64,000 nt of DNA, taken from Garcia nutans (Eukaryota; Streptophyta; Magnoliopsida; Malpighiales; Euphorbiaceae). The notes below the pieces were generated by a model. That model did not search any database. It was given only the letters and a program-made list of their open reading frames with translations, and was not told the DNA's origin. The stretch spans positions 12,854,501-12,918,500 of the forward strand of contig CANTUV010000007.1 of the NCBI GenBank assembly GCA_947685225.1, read 5' to 3'. Of this stretch, positions 34,370 to 46,730 are shown piece by piece. The translations under genes and the position numbers were made by a program. The number at the start of each line of letters is the position of its first letter. Position 1 is the stretch's first letter.

Positions 34370-37300
34370 CAAATGAAATCGCCATATATTTCATTTTTAC
34401 ATTATTAACAAATGTTAAAGAAATGTTTCATTAAGAAATTTTGAAGTCAATTGAAATTAAATAAAAGAAACTTCAAACAGTCACAACATATATTCAATAA
34501 GAAAACACAACCAAACATATCGGCCTACAAAACAAGCATTCTCACCTTACTTAAAAACCAAGAAAGATAATAGAAACCACTAAAAATATTAGTTATCAAA
34601 CCACTAGAAAAGCACTAATTGTTAGGGAGGCAAAAAGGCATTGGCCTTCATTTTCTATTGTGTTTTGTTCACAATTGCACAATCACACAACACTAAACTA
34701 ATAATATCCAGAGTCTTAAAATATACACACTGTAAAAATTCTTTTTGAATTGAATCACAATCACAACACCAAAAACTAATAATATCAATATGTCATAACT
34801 AAAGATTAAATTATACATTTTCCATAAAGATTAGCAAAATTAATAATATTAAACTTCCCTCAATTTACTCTTGAAATAACATCCTTTTCCAATCTATACT
34901 ACAAATATCACTTCTTTTAAATTTATGAATTTTTTTTTACCAAATTTACTAACATTAGAAGACAACAATGTCATTTTAGCTAGTAATTATGCTCAATAAC
35001 TCAATGAAGATTTGGGCATCCTAAGCAAAGATCAAACAAAAAAAAATTGACAATTTTTTTCATAATCGTTGTCAAAAAAATTTCTAAAGAGCATAGACCC
35101 AATTCACATCCTAGTCATAGCATAGATTTCTGAAAATGAATACCTAAAATGAGAGAACTTACAAAAAAAAAATACTTACTACCAAAATCTAGATGATACA
35201 TTTAGATTGGTTTAAATTTTAAATTAATGAGGATTTAAATATGTATTTTATGCCTAGAATTAAAAAAAAATCAATTTTAAATATTTAATCATTTTAAGTG
35301 ATTATACATTTAAATGTTTCTTAAATTTAGAAGGTAAGTACTAAAGTAACATAAAACTAGAGCTAAAACTTGAAAATGAAATAAATACTTATCAATTTTA
35401 TGACCCAATTTTGCTGTGAGTCCATAAAGGTACTGTGAAAAACCTTACTTAGCTATATATACAAGCATAAAACATGAGTATAGTAGAATTAAAGCAATGA
35501 GAAAATCAAATCATATTTAACACTCACCATCTTCAATCTAGTGAATGTAAAGGATCAATACCTGATTCTATAATACACATTCCATTCATAAATTTCCAAA
35601 AATTGATAATAAGGAGAAGAAGATAAAACAAATAACACAAAATAAGCTTCAAATGCAGAGTTAGAAGTGGAAAACTTTGAAACCATTACTTACTGACTAG
35701 AGGATCAATGCTATATTAACACAAAGATTAGCAAGGTCATTAGTTCATCAGGCACGTAAACATACAAGCACCTATCATCACCATTGACAGACACACAAAA
35801 TGCATTTGAGCATTAAAAAAGATATTTCCAAATTTATAGCAAAAAAAAATTCAGGACACTAGGAAAAGCAAGAAAAAAAAATATTTTCATTCCATAAGCA
35901 CGTAACTATGTTTAGCAAACCGCGAAAGTAAAATCCAAATGACCTTACTATAGAGAGTATAATGAAATTATGCATCGATTCAAACCCAGCTACAACAACT
36001 GGAAAATCATGACATTAGATATATATATAATCTTTTACTTATATTTCCATACCACATACAATCTTTCTTGTACAACAATGAAAAAATAGCAGACTTGATT
36101 ACAACCCAATTTCTTAATTATTTAAAGAAAGAGAGGGATCATTTTATTTTATTTTATTAAATATATAAAATCCTAATATCTTTCTTCTATCTCTGTGTCT
36201 AAATATGAATGTGTTTTGAAAGAAGGGAAGAAAAGGAGGAAATTTCTCCAATTTGAGTCATTCAATTGAAAAGGCAAAATATCTATCTAATTCTAACTAA
36301 AAGAAAGAGTAAGAGAATTCAAATCTAAATGTTGAGGGGAACTTTTTCAAACAGCTAGTTTGTCACTGTTACCATTGTAATGGCCAATTAACAAACACTA
36401 AACAACCCTACAAATTATGTAAATATCCATTTAAAAAAAAAGTCAGCAATTTCTCTTTAAAGGGAAAAAAAGAAAATGGAAAAGAAAAGAAAAACACAAA
36501 CAACATTAACAATAACAGATATAGCTTTCTATTTGCTTTTTGACTTTTTCTTTAAAACCTTTTAACAACAATTTCTTAAGTAAAAAATTACATACTACTA
36601 ACTGGATTTCTCTAACAGTCATAAAGGAAATATATTTTCTTTTTCAGGTAATAGTGCTATGAATCACACATGTGCAAACTAAGGCAAAAAGAGAAACAGA
36701 AAAGCGCAACTTCAGATTTCAGCGACTAACTTTGGGGCACCAAAATCAATGATTTCTCAGATGATAAGCGTTTTTAAGTGATAAAAATATTTTTTGAGAC
36801 AATTCTTCAAACAATTAGTATTCATGTCAATTTATATTGCAAAAAAAAAATAAATATAAGCAAGATTTTCAATTTCAAAAGTTAGAGCAGACTAATTAAT
36901 CATTCATATATACAAAATATATTGACAATTATCCAAATGATCAATATTAGCTGAAAAGTCAAAATGACTCGAATCAATCAAATATATAGGCAATTAAGAT
37001 TTGAGGTTAATTACAGAGTTAATCAAAGATATATATTGGAGAGATGGAGTTCCTAGCTATTAAATTTGAGAAGCTGAGGAGAGAGCCACCACCACGGCTA
37101 AAATCAGAGATGCCTGTGAAAATTGGTGCTTTTTTAAGGTATTAATTTAATAATTAATTCTTATTTTAATCAAAGACTATTACTTAATTCTTTATTAAAA
37201 TGAGTCTAATGTTCAATTTTTTTTTTCTTTTTGGTCTTTTGGGTTTGTTTTAATTTCAAATTCTGAACTAGAATTCACTACAAAAAATTTTCACAGTAGA

Positions 37301-39637
37301 AAGATTAACAAAAAATCACTCCAGAAAATGTATGGAGCAAAGATTCAAGGAAATGGTTGCAAGTAAAGGGCTTGATGTTGTCCAAACAGAGATCAAAGAT
37401 TTGAATTGGGAATATTAAAAACCCTAAACATGCAAAATTCAAGGAAATGAAAAAAGCATACCCACAATCGATTATTAAAAACCCTAAACATGCATTCTGA
37501 TTATAAAAAATAAAATAAATTAACAGAAAATAATATGAAGAAAAAACAAACCTGATGGTAATGGAGAGGCTTCTTCCTTGCATGATTCTTCATTCGGCGA
37601 ATGCTTAGTAGAACGATTTTAAGATTTTTGTTCGATCGGTGAATGAGGAAAAGAGAATGCGAGAAAAGAGAGTGAGAATCTGTGAACAACGGGGATGATG
37701 AAAAAGAGAAAACGAAAGATAAATTAGGTTAATTTTATTAACTTATGAACGGACTAGTTTTTCGTTTCAACATAGTAATTAAAAAATTGCACTTCAGAAA
37801 CAGATGTACAATCCGTCTCTACATTTTAATAAAAATTTCACCGCAAAAACTTCCCTCCGAATCTCAAAAACGAATCTAAGTGTCACACTTTCGTAAATTC
37901 GAATACTGAATGTTCTTCCCAATACACCTAGATATGGATATATGGTAAGTTAAATTGCAATAAATACTTACATTCTTAAATACATTTTGATATTATTCAT
38001 TATAATAATATAAATAATTCTTAGTAAATTTAATCGACAAATATTAATATATTAACTTAATATTTTCTATACGCTGATAAAATAAAAATAAAAAATATTT
38101 TACTCCTTTGACTGTATTTAAAATAAATACTTTTATATATTAAAAGAATAAGTCCAATTATTAAGTAAATAGATAAATATGAAATAAGAAAGGACAAATA
38201 AAGTAATAAATATATATAAGTATTATCATACATTATCACCATTAATCGGCTGTATAAATAAAATTTAAAATCTTAAATATAACTTTCAAATATTTCTTAA
38301 TTTTTTAAATAATATGAATAATTCAGTTTCAAACATTATTTGTGTATACTCAAATATAATTTTTTACAGATTCAACTTCAATCTAAGAGCTCATGATTAC
38401 TTATCCCGTAAGTCCAAAAAAAAAATAATTTTAATAGGCATATACAAAATAAAACTCCCAAAAGATAAATAACTATAACTTTAATTTCTATTAACACCTG
38501 TCATCAATGCGTGATCATATAAGATTATAATAAAGTGTATATAATTATTTATCCAGCTATAGTATAATCAATCATTCACATATATGAAAAAACTCAACTG
38601 TTATTATTTATTCTCAAATTATAAAAAAAATCATTTAAAAGTGAAATATCATTCTGAATTTAATAAAATTTTCTTTTAAAATCATATATATAGTACTTTA
38701 TAAATACAATATTACATATTTATCCACTTACCTGACTAAATATTATATTCGCCTAGCCAACATGATCCTCTTTATTTTCTACTCCTGCAATAGAAATTGT
38801 TCTTAAAATATTATAAAAATATTATTTAATTTAAAGCATAGTCTAAGTTTATCAGCTACAGATATATATTATGAAAATGACATGTGGGTACAATTCTTAA
38901 ATTATTTTTAATTAATTTATTTTAAATTTTTATTCTAATCACAGTTAATTAATTCTATAGATATATATAAATAATAATTATAATTAATCTTAAATTAGTG
39001 ATTGATTGATTTAAATTAATTAGTAAAATAAATAATTCTAAATAAACAACCAACTAGTAAATAAAAATTTAACCCAATTCAGATAATAACTAAATAAATT
39101 TCAGTTTAATATTTATTATTATAATAATTAACTTAATTTTAATTATTTAATATAATTTTGATTTTTGTTAATTTTCTTTTAAACATAATTCACTAATCAT
39201 CCAATTAAAATTATATTTTCTTAAATTTATGTAACTTCACATATCTAACTAATTATATATAACTATTATTACTTATTAATTATTTTTATTTTAAATTTTT
39301 AGTTATAATATATATTTTCTAAATAATTATCTAAAATTAGCAAATAAGATGCCAAATTGAAACTCATATCGAGAGGGTCTCAAAAATATCAAAATCATCG
39401 AAAACAGGAATCGAAAAGTGGTCGAAAAACTCATCGAAAGATTCTCATCGATGTGGCGTGTGACACGCCGTTCGGTAGCCGATCGCAGTGATTTCGGTGG
39501 TAGTCGACTCGTCTCCAGACAACAGTTATTCTTGTCCGGCACATATTGCCGGTCGATGGCCAAGGCAGTAAATCGGCCAAAATATTATACTGCCACTATT
39601 CCCTCTCTCTTTTCTCTTTCTTTGTTTCTCTCTCATA

Positions 39638-39640
<3 letters not shown>
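34370..39640. other. Interior of the CACTA-like element, no gene seen
   Basis: No transposase or host domain was recognised on either strand. At about 37406-37497 the phrase ATTAAAAACCCTAAACATGC occurs twice (direct repeat about 60 bp apart). At 37545-37760 the DNA is less AT-rich and resembles a gene leader but has no credible frame. At 39330-39590 a block of more GC-rich DNA (ATCGAAAAC, CGTGTGACACGCCG, CCGGTCGATGG) precedes the microsatellite and may be captured or LTR-derived sequence. Confidence 0.4.

Positions 39641-39641
<1 letters not shown>

Positions 39642-39691
<50 letters not shown>
39642..39691. repeat. (TC)n microsatellite
   Basis: About 25 uninterrupted TC units. A looser CT-rich tract precedes it from about 39600. 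Confidence 0.97.
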
Positions 39692-39693
<2 letters not shown>

Positions 39694-39802
39694 TTGTCTG
39701 AAATAATTTGCCTCCTGGCACAGCTTTTTCTCACATTATTAATACACTCATATTCATTTATTCATTTATTTGTTTATACTTATTGTTTTTATCAGTTTTC
39801 AA

Positions 39803-39804
<2 letters not shown>

Positions 39805-39840
<36 letters not shown>

Positions 39841-39858
39841 ATTATTATAATTATTATA
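39805..39858. repeat. (ATT)n microsatellite
   Basis: About 12 ATT units, then AATTATTATAATTATT. Confidence 0.95.
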
Positions 39859-40119
39859 TATATTTAATCATACCTACTTTAATAAGTATACATCACTTTA
39901 TTTATATTAGGATATTATCTTATGGCTCTTATTAGTTTGTTACACCTACCAATATTACTTTAATAATAATAATCACCTAACATAGAAATTTCTAATTTCA
40001 ATTATTAAAGTTTGCTTTCTTTTTTTACAAAAGATATTACACTAAGTCCGTTTCAAAAGATACATTTCAAATTTGTTGCTGATCCGTTTTTAATGCACGC
40101 ACCAGTAATAATTCCCGCA

Positions 40120-40292
40120 AGATATAACATCAGATTTTAAAATGGAAATTTCCATTTCTAATTCATTTCTATTCCGATTTAAATCTGCTAAAATTTAATC
40201 TGTTTTATTTTCATTTCTGATTCATTTTAATTTAGAAACCGATTTATGTGAGTTTCTAATTTTTGTTTCTAAACTATCAAATTCTTATAGCG
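40120..40292. repeat. Right terminal inverted repeat and subterminal motif zone
   Basis: The minus-strand end CGCTATAAGAATTTGATAG mirrors the left end. The zone holds repeated TTTCTAATTC, ATTTCTATTC and TAGAAAC words. Confidence 0.6.
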
Positions 40293-42344
40293 AAAAAAGT
40301 ATAAAAAGATAACGAAAAAAAGAAGAAAAGTTTTCTTCTTATTCTTTCATCATCTTCTTCTTCTTGTTCTCATCTTTAAAAAAAAGGAAGAGAACTCTTC
40401 ATTTTCTATTCAAATTTTCACCTAAAATCAAAAGTTTTCAAGTCGATTTTGAAAGAAAATTGAAGATTCAAGTAAGAAATATTCTTTTTAAACTTGATTT
40501 TATGAGTTTTTAGCTTATATAAGTTTAGAAGTTAGAGAAAGAAAGTTGATTTATGTTGAGAAAGATGATGTATATGGGAAATAGTTTTGGTAATGAAGAG
40601 AATATGATGTTTATATGATGAATTTGTAATTAATTGAGTGAATTGAGTTTGAGATGAAAGTTAGGGTTTATGAAACTTTTGGAGTAAGGATTTTTTTATG
40701 GGATTTTGTTAGGATTAGTGTAATTAAGAGTTAATTTGAGTATTTTAAGTATAAATATATGTTTAATTGAAGAATTAAACCTTGTTAATTTAGAGATATA
40801 CTTTGGCCAACTTGGTTCAAGGTAGTGGAGAATTACTTTCTTTACTTTGAGACTTGGGAAGTGATTGAGTTGATTTTTAGAGCTAAATTGAGATTTATAC
40901 TTACTTTTGAAATATTTAATTAAAGTTTTTATATTTTGACATAAACTTGCTTTGGTATTATTCTTAAATTTGTTGTGGAATTCTTTTTAAATTATTACTT
41001 GATTACATTTGTGAAATTCATATTAAATTTTATGAATTATAATATAAATGTAAAGTAAGATTTGATTTGGTTATTTAAAAAGAAAACTAATACTTTATGG
41101 AACTTGTGGTTTATATAATGGATTAAAGTATTTTAAAAGGTCATTTGAATTATGAAAATTATATATATTGATTATGCAAGTTTTAATGAATTGTGAGGAA
41201 ATTATGGAAATGATGATTTGAGATAAATTTTGAAAGATTGATGGAAATGTTGTTATGTTTTAATACCCTACACATGTTCTTGATTTATAATATTGAGTTT
41301 GGTACTATCAAGTTGACATGCCAAAGATTATAGATATATCAGAACGTGATTATTATATTTACACCTACAGGTGAGATACTACGATATCATGATGTTTAAG
41401 CATCAAGATACTTCAGTGTCAAGGATACTTGAGATGCGATATTTATATGCCTTCGGGCGAGATAGTTCGATCTCTAGTGTCAAGACCTTGGGTTGTAATA
41501 ATCTTGTTTAATGTTACTGAGATTTGGACATTTATATAAAGGAGTAAATTACATATATTGTGGTTTGAAATGTTGAATATATGCATTTATTTAAATTTTA
41601 GTTGCAATTATGGAATTCTTTTTAACTTATGATTATTTCACTAATGGAAGGATTGCAATTTGAGGTTCTCATTTTATTTATCTATTTATTTATTTATTTA
41701 TTTCCAAAGAAAGTATCACTAAGCTGTATAGCTTAGCATGGTTAAATTTTATCTCATAGGTGACGGGATCACAGATAGAAAAAGCCCTGACAATTCTAAA
41801 AAAACTTATGGTTAATGATCATAAATACTTAAAGTTCTTGTCACAAGACCATTCCAATTGGAGTTACATATCATGTATAGTTTTGCATCCAATATATTAT
41901 ACTTTTCTAATTATAATTATTTTATATTTGATAAATCAATTTAAGTTTTGTAAATATAATGTTTATATAAATGTTGTATATTATTTTTATCTATTACTAT
42001 TTAGTTGATTTTGTGTTAATTTGGGATGATAATTGGAGTAGTTGTGTAGTTTATGAAAATTAAATTTTTAGAAGTGTATTTTTCCTACAGGATTGTAAAT
42101 TTTGAACATTTGGGGATAATAATCTTATAATTGAACTTTAGTGAAATTTTCATAGAAATTTTTATGTAGTTTAATCAAAATTGTATTTTATTTAGTGTTA
42201 TTTATTTGCTATATATATGCATATAATATTTAAATTTTTTATTAAGTTTTTATTTTTATACTAAGTTTTTAAGTGGGTTTTTATACAGTTTGACTTTTGT
42301 ATTCTATGTATTATTTAATAAATATAGAGTATAAAAGTGTTACA
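40293..42344. repeat. Right-hand part of the LTR-like insertion
   Basis: About 2.05 kb, no coding capacity, ending AGTGTTACA at 42344. It contains TCAAG/TAAG-type splice-like sequence near 40470 and a stretch near 41330-41500 with CCTTCGGGCGAGATAGTTCGATC. A short stretch follows CTCATAG at 41759 (GTGACGGGATCACAG). These look like transcribed LTR sequence rather than a host gene. The frame open at 41760-42008 has no recognisable domain. Confidence 0.5.
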
Positions 42345-42770
42345 ATATTTATTTTATTGTAAGAAATAAAATGTGTCATTTTCAAAAAATGATAAACCAC
42401 AACAAAAATGGACCTTTACCTTTCCTAAACCTAGGCAACCCCAATACAAAATTCATTGAAATATCAATCCAAGATTGATTAGGAATAAGCAAAAGAGTAT
42501 ATAAACCATGATTCATTGTTCTATGCTTTGCTTGCACCTATATTCAACACATTTTACACAAAAATTCTGCATATTTACTTTCATTTTTGGCTAATAAAAA
42601 TGCTCACTCAAATCATCCAAGATCTTAGTAAACCCAAAATGTCCCATCAAACCACTACAATGTGATTCTTTAATAAGAAAAAGTCGAATAGAATAATTAG
42701 GAACACATAACCTATTTTCTCTAAACAAAAATCCATCTAATCTATAAAACGTATCAAAGGCTCCTTTCTT
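42345..42770 (-). pseudogene. pol: Ty3/Gypsy integrase N-terminal part
   Basis: On the minus strand the reading gives KKGAFDTFYRLDGFLFRENRLCVPN, ESHCSGLMGHFGFTKILDDL, then CVKCVEYR (the HHCC zinc-binding domain region). It continues to VVYHFLKMTHFISYNK at the insertion edge. Frames shift several times and stops are frequent. It continues at 31916-31150 beyond the nested insertions. Confidence 0.82.
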
Positions 42771-44130
42771 ACAAGCCTAGAAAGTAAGAGAAAAATCTGA
42801 ATCTTTATCATACAAGGATTTAATTAACTCAAAACCAAGAATTCTAACACCCAAAATGGTCAAGAGATTACACCTTCGTGAAAGTGAGTCAGCGACCGCA
42901 TTTTCTTTGCCATTTTGATATTTAATGACATATGGAAATGTCTCAATAAACTCTACCCATTTGGCATGTCTTTTGTTCAACTTATCTTGATCCTTTATAA
43001 ACTTCAAGGACTAATGGTCCATATGGATGACAAATTTCTTAGACTGCTATATGGATGACAAATTCCTTAGGCCACAAGTAATGTTGCCAATGTTTTAATA
43101 CCCGTACTAATGCATATAACTCCTTATTGTACGTCGGATAATTCAATGCCACACCATTAAGCTTCAATAAAGTAAGCAATTGATTTCTTTTTCTGCATTA
43201 AAATAATTCTCATACCTACACCTCATGCATCATACCCAATCTCGAAAGTTTTAGTAAAGTTAAGTAAGGCAAGAATATGTGCATCACACAATTTTTCTTT
43301 ATGCATTGAAAATGCATTTTCTTGATCAACACCCCAAGCAAAATAATTATTTTTTTAATCACAATAGTAAGAGGTGCGGCTATGGTGTTAAAATCTTGAA
43401 CAAGATACTTACAAAACTAGCAAATCCATGAAAAATACGTACCTCACTAATGGACTTAGGAGCTAGCCAATTCTTGATAGTACTAATTTTCTCTTCATCT
43501 ACTTCAACACCGTTTTTACCATCTACAAATCCTAATAATATAACTTTTTCCCAACCAAAACAACATTTTTTCAAATTGGCATAGAAATATTCTTTTCGTA
43601 AAACAAGTAAAACTTCATGCAAATACAACAAATGATCATCAAAAGATTTAGAATAAACCAAAATATCATCAAAATATACAATAATAAATTTTCCAAAAAA
43701 TCTTTCAAAGCATGGTTCATCAAGGGCATAAAAGTACTACCAGTATTTGTTAAGCCAAAAGTCATAACTAACCACTCATAAAGACCATATTTTGTCTTGA
43801 AAGTAGTTTTTCGTTCATTTCCTTCTTTCATCCTAATTTGATGGTAGCTACTCTTAAGATCAATTTTACTAAAGATAACACTATATTTAACTCATCCAAC
43901 ATGCCATCAAGCCTAGGAATAGAGTAGCGATACTTTACTATTATGTTATTTACCGCTTAGCAATTGACACACATCCTACATGTCCTATATTTTTTTGGCA
44001 TTAGTAGGACCAAAACCACACAAGGACTCATGTTTTCTGTCGCATAACCCTTAGTCAATAACTTCAAACTCCTATATGTCGGCTTGTTTAGAATTGTAGC
44101 TCCGGGGATGAAATCTATTTGATGCTCAAT
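42771..44130 (-). pseudogene. pol: Ty3/Gypsy reverse transcriptase and RNase H (decayed)
   Basis: The RNase H end is open at 42777-43007 with KFIKDQDKLNKRHAKWVEFIE and GKENAVADSLSRR. RT pieces lie at 43380-43661 and 43571-43831, overlapping in two frames. They include KTTFKTKYGLYEWLVMTFGLTN, HALKDFLENLLLYI and the linked LYLHEVLLVLRKEYFYANLKKC and FHGFASF blocks. The YxDD region falls at about 43650-43690 and needs a frame change between the two pieces (VYSKSFDDH follows). A 28-bp direct duplication sits in the RNase H part (about 43022-43077, with ATATGGATGACAAATT twice). The order and motifs are those of plant Gypsy; none of it is functional. Confidence 0.85.
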
Positions 44131-45480
44131 TCCTCAAATGGGTGATAATCAATTAGGAATCTCCTTTAGATATACATCATCAAACTCCAACAAAATAGAA
44201 ATAAAAACACTAGGTAAAGATTTGTCAATATCATCCATATTAAAATAAGTCTCCTTGTATATAAGTACAAATATAGTTCTTTGAGAATACCATGCCTCTC
44301 TTATGTTACCTTTTTTTGTATAATAGCTTTGTTTCTTTTTTTCACTCACAACCAACTCTTTTTCTTTATTTTCTTTTGTTTTAGAGATCTTTCCTTTTTT
44401 CTATTTCTTTCTTTTTGTCATCACCCATTTTTTCACTCTTTTTATTTTCTTTTGAGGACTCTTTTTCTTTTCTATCCTCTCCACTTACTCTTTTTCCCTC
44501 ATTTTTATTATCTCTCTCACTTTGTAATATTTGTATCTAACCCTCATAAACTTCTTTTGGTGAAAGGGGAACAAGAGTAATTCTTCTTCCATCCTTCTCA
44601 AAAATATATTAGTTTGTGTACCCATTATGCATTACCCTATTATCAAATTGCCAAAGTCTACCTAGCAATAGGTGACTAGCTTGCATAGGTACTACATAAA
44701 ACAACATTTGATCCTTATATTTACCAATTTTAAAAGCAACTAGGACTTGGTTAGTGACTCTAATCTCCCTACAATTATTCAACTACTTTAATTTGTAAGG
44801 TCATGGGTATTTAAGGATTTGCAATCCTAACTTCTCTATAAGAGTAGTGCAAGCAACATTGGTGGCACTCCCATCATCAATTATAACATCACATGCCTTA
44901 TCTTGGATCAAGCATTTAGTGTGAAAAATATTTTCTCTTTGGTCACACTCATCGGATTGGACTTGCATATTCAAAGTCCTCATAGTCACTAGAGCTTTAC
45001 CACTTTCAGCAAGTATTAAGGAATCATCCTCGTCATCACTACTCTCAATCTTAGTGGGTTTTTTCTCTTCATTAGTCTCCTTATCACTAGTGGAATAATA
45101 AACTCCATCCATTATATATCTTATCAGTTGGTTAGGACAATCCCTTCTAAAATGCCTAACACCACCACATTTAAAGTACTTAATTTTAGAACTAGAAGAA
45201 GGTTCAGATTTACCTTTCTTCTTGTTAGAACTAGATGCTTTGTGTACTTCTTTGGTTTGTACCTTGAGTTTGAAAGATGTAGCCTTATCATCCTTCTTCC
45301 ATGAAGGTTAGAAGTCTTTAATTGCTTCTCTACCTTCAATGCAAGGTGAAACAACTCTTCCAGCTCTATATAGGGCTGCAACTCAACAACATAAGAGATT
45401 TCTCTATTAAGTTCGTTGAGAAAATTTTACCATGGTGGCTTCACTATCTTCTTCCATATTTACTCGAATCATGGTTGTCG
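44131..45480 (-). pseudogene. gag: Ty3/Gypsy gag end, zinc knuckle and protease (decayed, 5'-truncated)
   Basis: At the top (minus strand) the reading starts abruptly near 45480 with MIRVNMEEDSEATMVKF, passes a YIELEELFHLALKVEKQLK block (45381 downwards) and a Ser/Lys-rich linker, and reaches KYFKCGGVRHFRRDC (about 45135-45180). This is a zinc knuckle that has lost its first Cys to Tyr. The frame open at 45112-44801 then has an acidic segment (SSDDEDDS) and the protease region IQDKACDVIIDDGSATNVA. Below that a linker leads to LPSVFISILLEFDDVYLKEIP (44149-44355). The 5' gag and 5' LTR are missing. Confidence 0.82.
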
Positions 45481-46174
45481 CACATCGAACAATAGAGGAG
45501 CCGACAGATATATAAATTTAATTTGATTTTTTCTTCGGCTTGTGTTTAGATGTTATTATCATTTGTGTGTTAGGAGTCGCCACCAATCAATTATGAGATT
45601 TAATTGGATACTTAGTAATGGTCTGTGTTTCTAGGCTCGGAGATTTGATTACATGCAAGGAAGGAAAAATACCTTACAACGCTAAAAATTTGATATTATA
45701 ATTATTGTGATATTTTATTATCTATTTTTTATTTATAAGATGAATTATATTCACTGCCTGAATATAGATCATATTTATATTTTTATTCTTTAACTATTGT
45801 ATACATTATCTGAAAATAAATTTTTTATTAACTTTTATTATCTTTTTCTATGGTTTTATTACCCTTATAGACATATATGCTATTTATTAGTTAATAATTT
45901 AATTCTTATATTCACTACCTAAATATAAGATTTTTAATGCTATTAAATGGCTTATTGTCTGTTAAATTTATTATTATTATTGACATAACTGTCATAATTT
46001 GACATTTTTATTAAATATTCTTTTATATTTTTTTGTTTTGATATTTTCTAATTAATAGACGTTAAGTATTTTTTTTGAGAAAAAATTATTTTTTATTAAG
46101 GTAGACTAGAGTTCGAAACTTGATTTTGAATGCCTACATATCCGCTTGATAGAATCAAAGTTTTTCGTAGTTCG

Positions 46175-46206
<32 letters not shown>

Positions 46207-46479
46207 GTTCACTTTCTGAACATAATTATTTTACTCCTTTTTATTTAAAAAATATTTTTAACATGTTATTTGTTTTATGTCATGTTATTTTTTTAAAATA
46301 ATTGTATTTACTTCATGAATATAATTATTATTTTTATTTATTTGGTATTATTCGTACATATATCAATTTTCTAGGTGCAATAACACATGATTAAATATAT
46401 TCATTATGGATAGTTAGAATAATTTGCAAGATATAAATTAAAAAAAAACTAAAAAATAAATTTGTCAACTTTGAAACTA
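45481..46479. other. AT-rich non-coding DNA next to the truncated Gypsy
   Basis: The first 200 bp (GGAGTCGCCACCAATC near 45570, GGCTCGGAGATTTG near 45633) resemble dispersed plant LTR sequence but could not be paired. The rest is TATTATTA-rich. An (ATT)n microsatellite lies at about 46175-46206. No gene. Confidence 0.4.
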
Positions 46480-46730
46480 ATATAGGGTTGGCAATATGGC
46501 GGAAAATCCCCGCTCCCCGTAGAGATTTGCCCCGAATGGAGCAGGGATTTCCCATCATCTTCCCTCGTGGAGGCGGAGATGGAAAAAATTCCCTCCCTGT
46601 TGGGCTAGGGGGGGGGGGGGGGGCAGGGAAGGGGAATATACTCGCCACCCCCACAGGTACCCGATATAATATAATATATATTAAAATATATAATATAAAA
46701 CCAAAAATCAACAAAATTTGTACTTTTTAA
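46480..46730 (+). repeat. AT-flanked GC-rich repeat, copy 2, with a G15 run
   Basis: Starts at GGGTTGGCAATATGGCGGAAA, then CCCCGCTCCCCG, GGAGCAGGGATTTCCC and GTGGAGGCGGAGATGG words. A run of about 15 G follows near 46608-46622, then GGCAGGGAAGGGG, ending in a TATAATATAATATATA tract. It is the same repeat kind as 1200-1655 in opposite orientation. Confidence 0.5.

Larger units (their letters stand above)
32574..40292. mobile_element. CACTA-like (En/Spm type) DNA transposon, non-autonomous or decayed
   Basis: The ends are inverted repeats of about 28 bp. The left reads CATCATAAGAATTTAATAG then TTTAGAAACAAA; the right, on the minus strand, reads CGCTATAAGAATTTGATAG then TTTAGAAACAAA. Both resemble a CACTATAAGAA terminus with one or two changes. 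The flanks are AAA on both sides (32571-32573, 40293-40295), consistent with a 3-bp duplication but uninformative because of low complexity. Both subterminal zones (to about 32930 and from about 40100) are packed with TTAGAAA/TTTCTAA words in both orientations, the usual transposase-binding pattern of CACTA elements. No TNP2-like transposase frame is visible in the 7.7 kb interior, so it is probably non-autonomous. Confidence 0.65.
31917..42344. mobile_element. LTR-like insertion with TGTAACA...TGTTACA ends (possible solo LTR), itself interrupted
   Basis: The insertion splits the Gypsy integrase. It begins TGTAACATCCCTAA and ends AGTGTTACA, the TG...CA ends and 7-bp inverted terminal word typical of plant Gypsy LTRs. 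Without the nested CACTA-like element its length is about 2.7 kb. The left piece (31917-32573) holds a TATA-like ACTATAAATAGGTACAGG near 32229, a TGACTTAAGCATCGGAGACTCCCC-type stretch near 32320, and no coding capacity. Removing the insertion and one 5-bp flank keeps the integrase frame in register. The flanks (ACATA and ATATT) match only at 3 of 5 positions when read on the coding strand, so the duplication is eroded. No gag or pol belongs to it, so a solo LTR fits best. Confidence 0.6.

Noticed and set aside
37276..37300. CACTACAAAAAATTTT as a possible second CACTA terminus
   Set aside because: No matching inverted end was found nearby.
39642..39858. Regular repeats that might suggest a CRISPR-like array
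   Set aside because: Simple microsatellites without spacers in a plant genome.
39418..39867. 149-codon frame over the microsatellites
   Set aside because: Ser-Leu and Ile runs come from (TC)n and (ATT)n; not a gene.
41760..42008. 82-codon frame in the LTR-like unit
   Set aside because: Hydrophobic AT-driven translation without a domain.
44281..44580. Plus-strand Phe/Leu-rich frame
   Set aside because: Antisense of the Lys/Glu-rich Gypsy linker.
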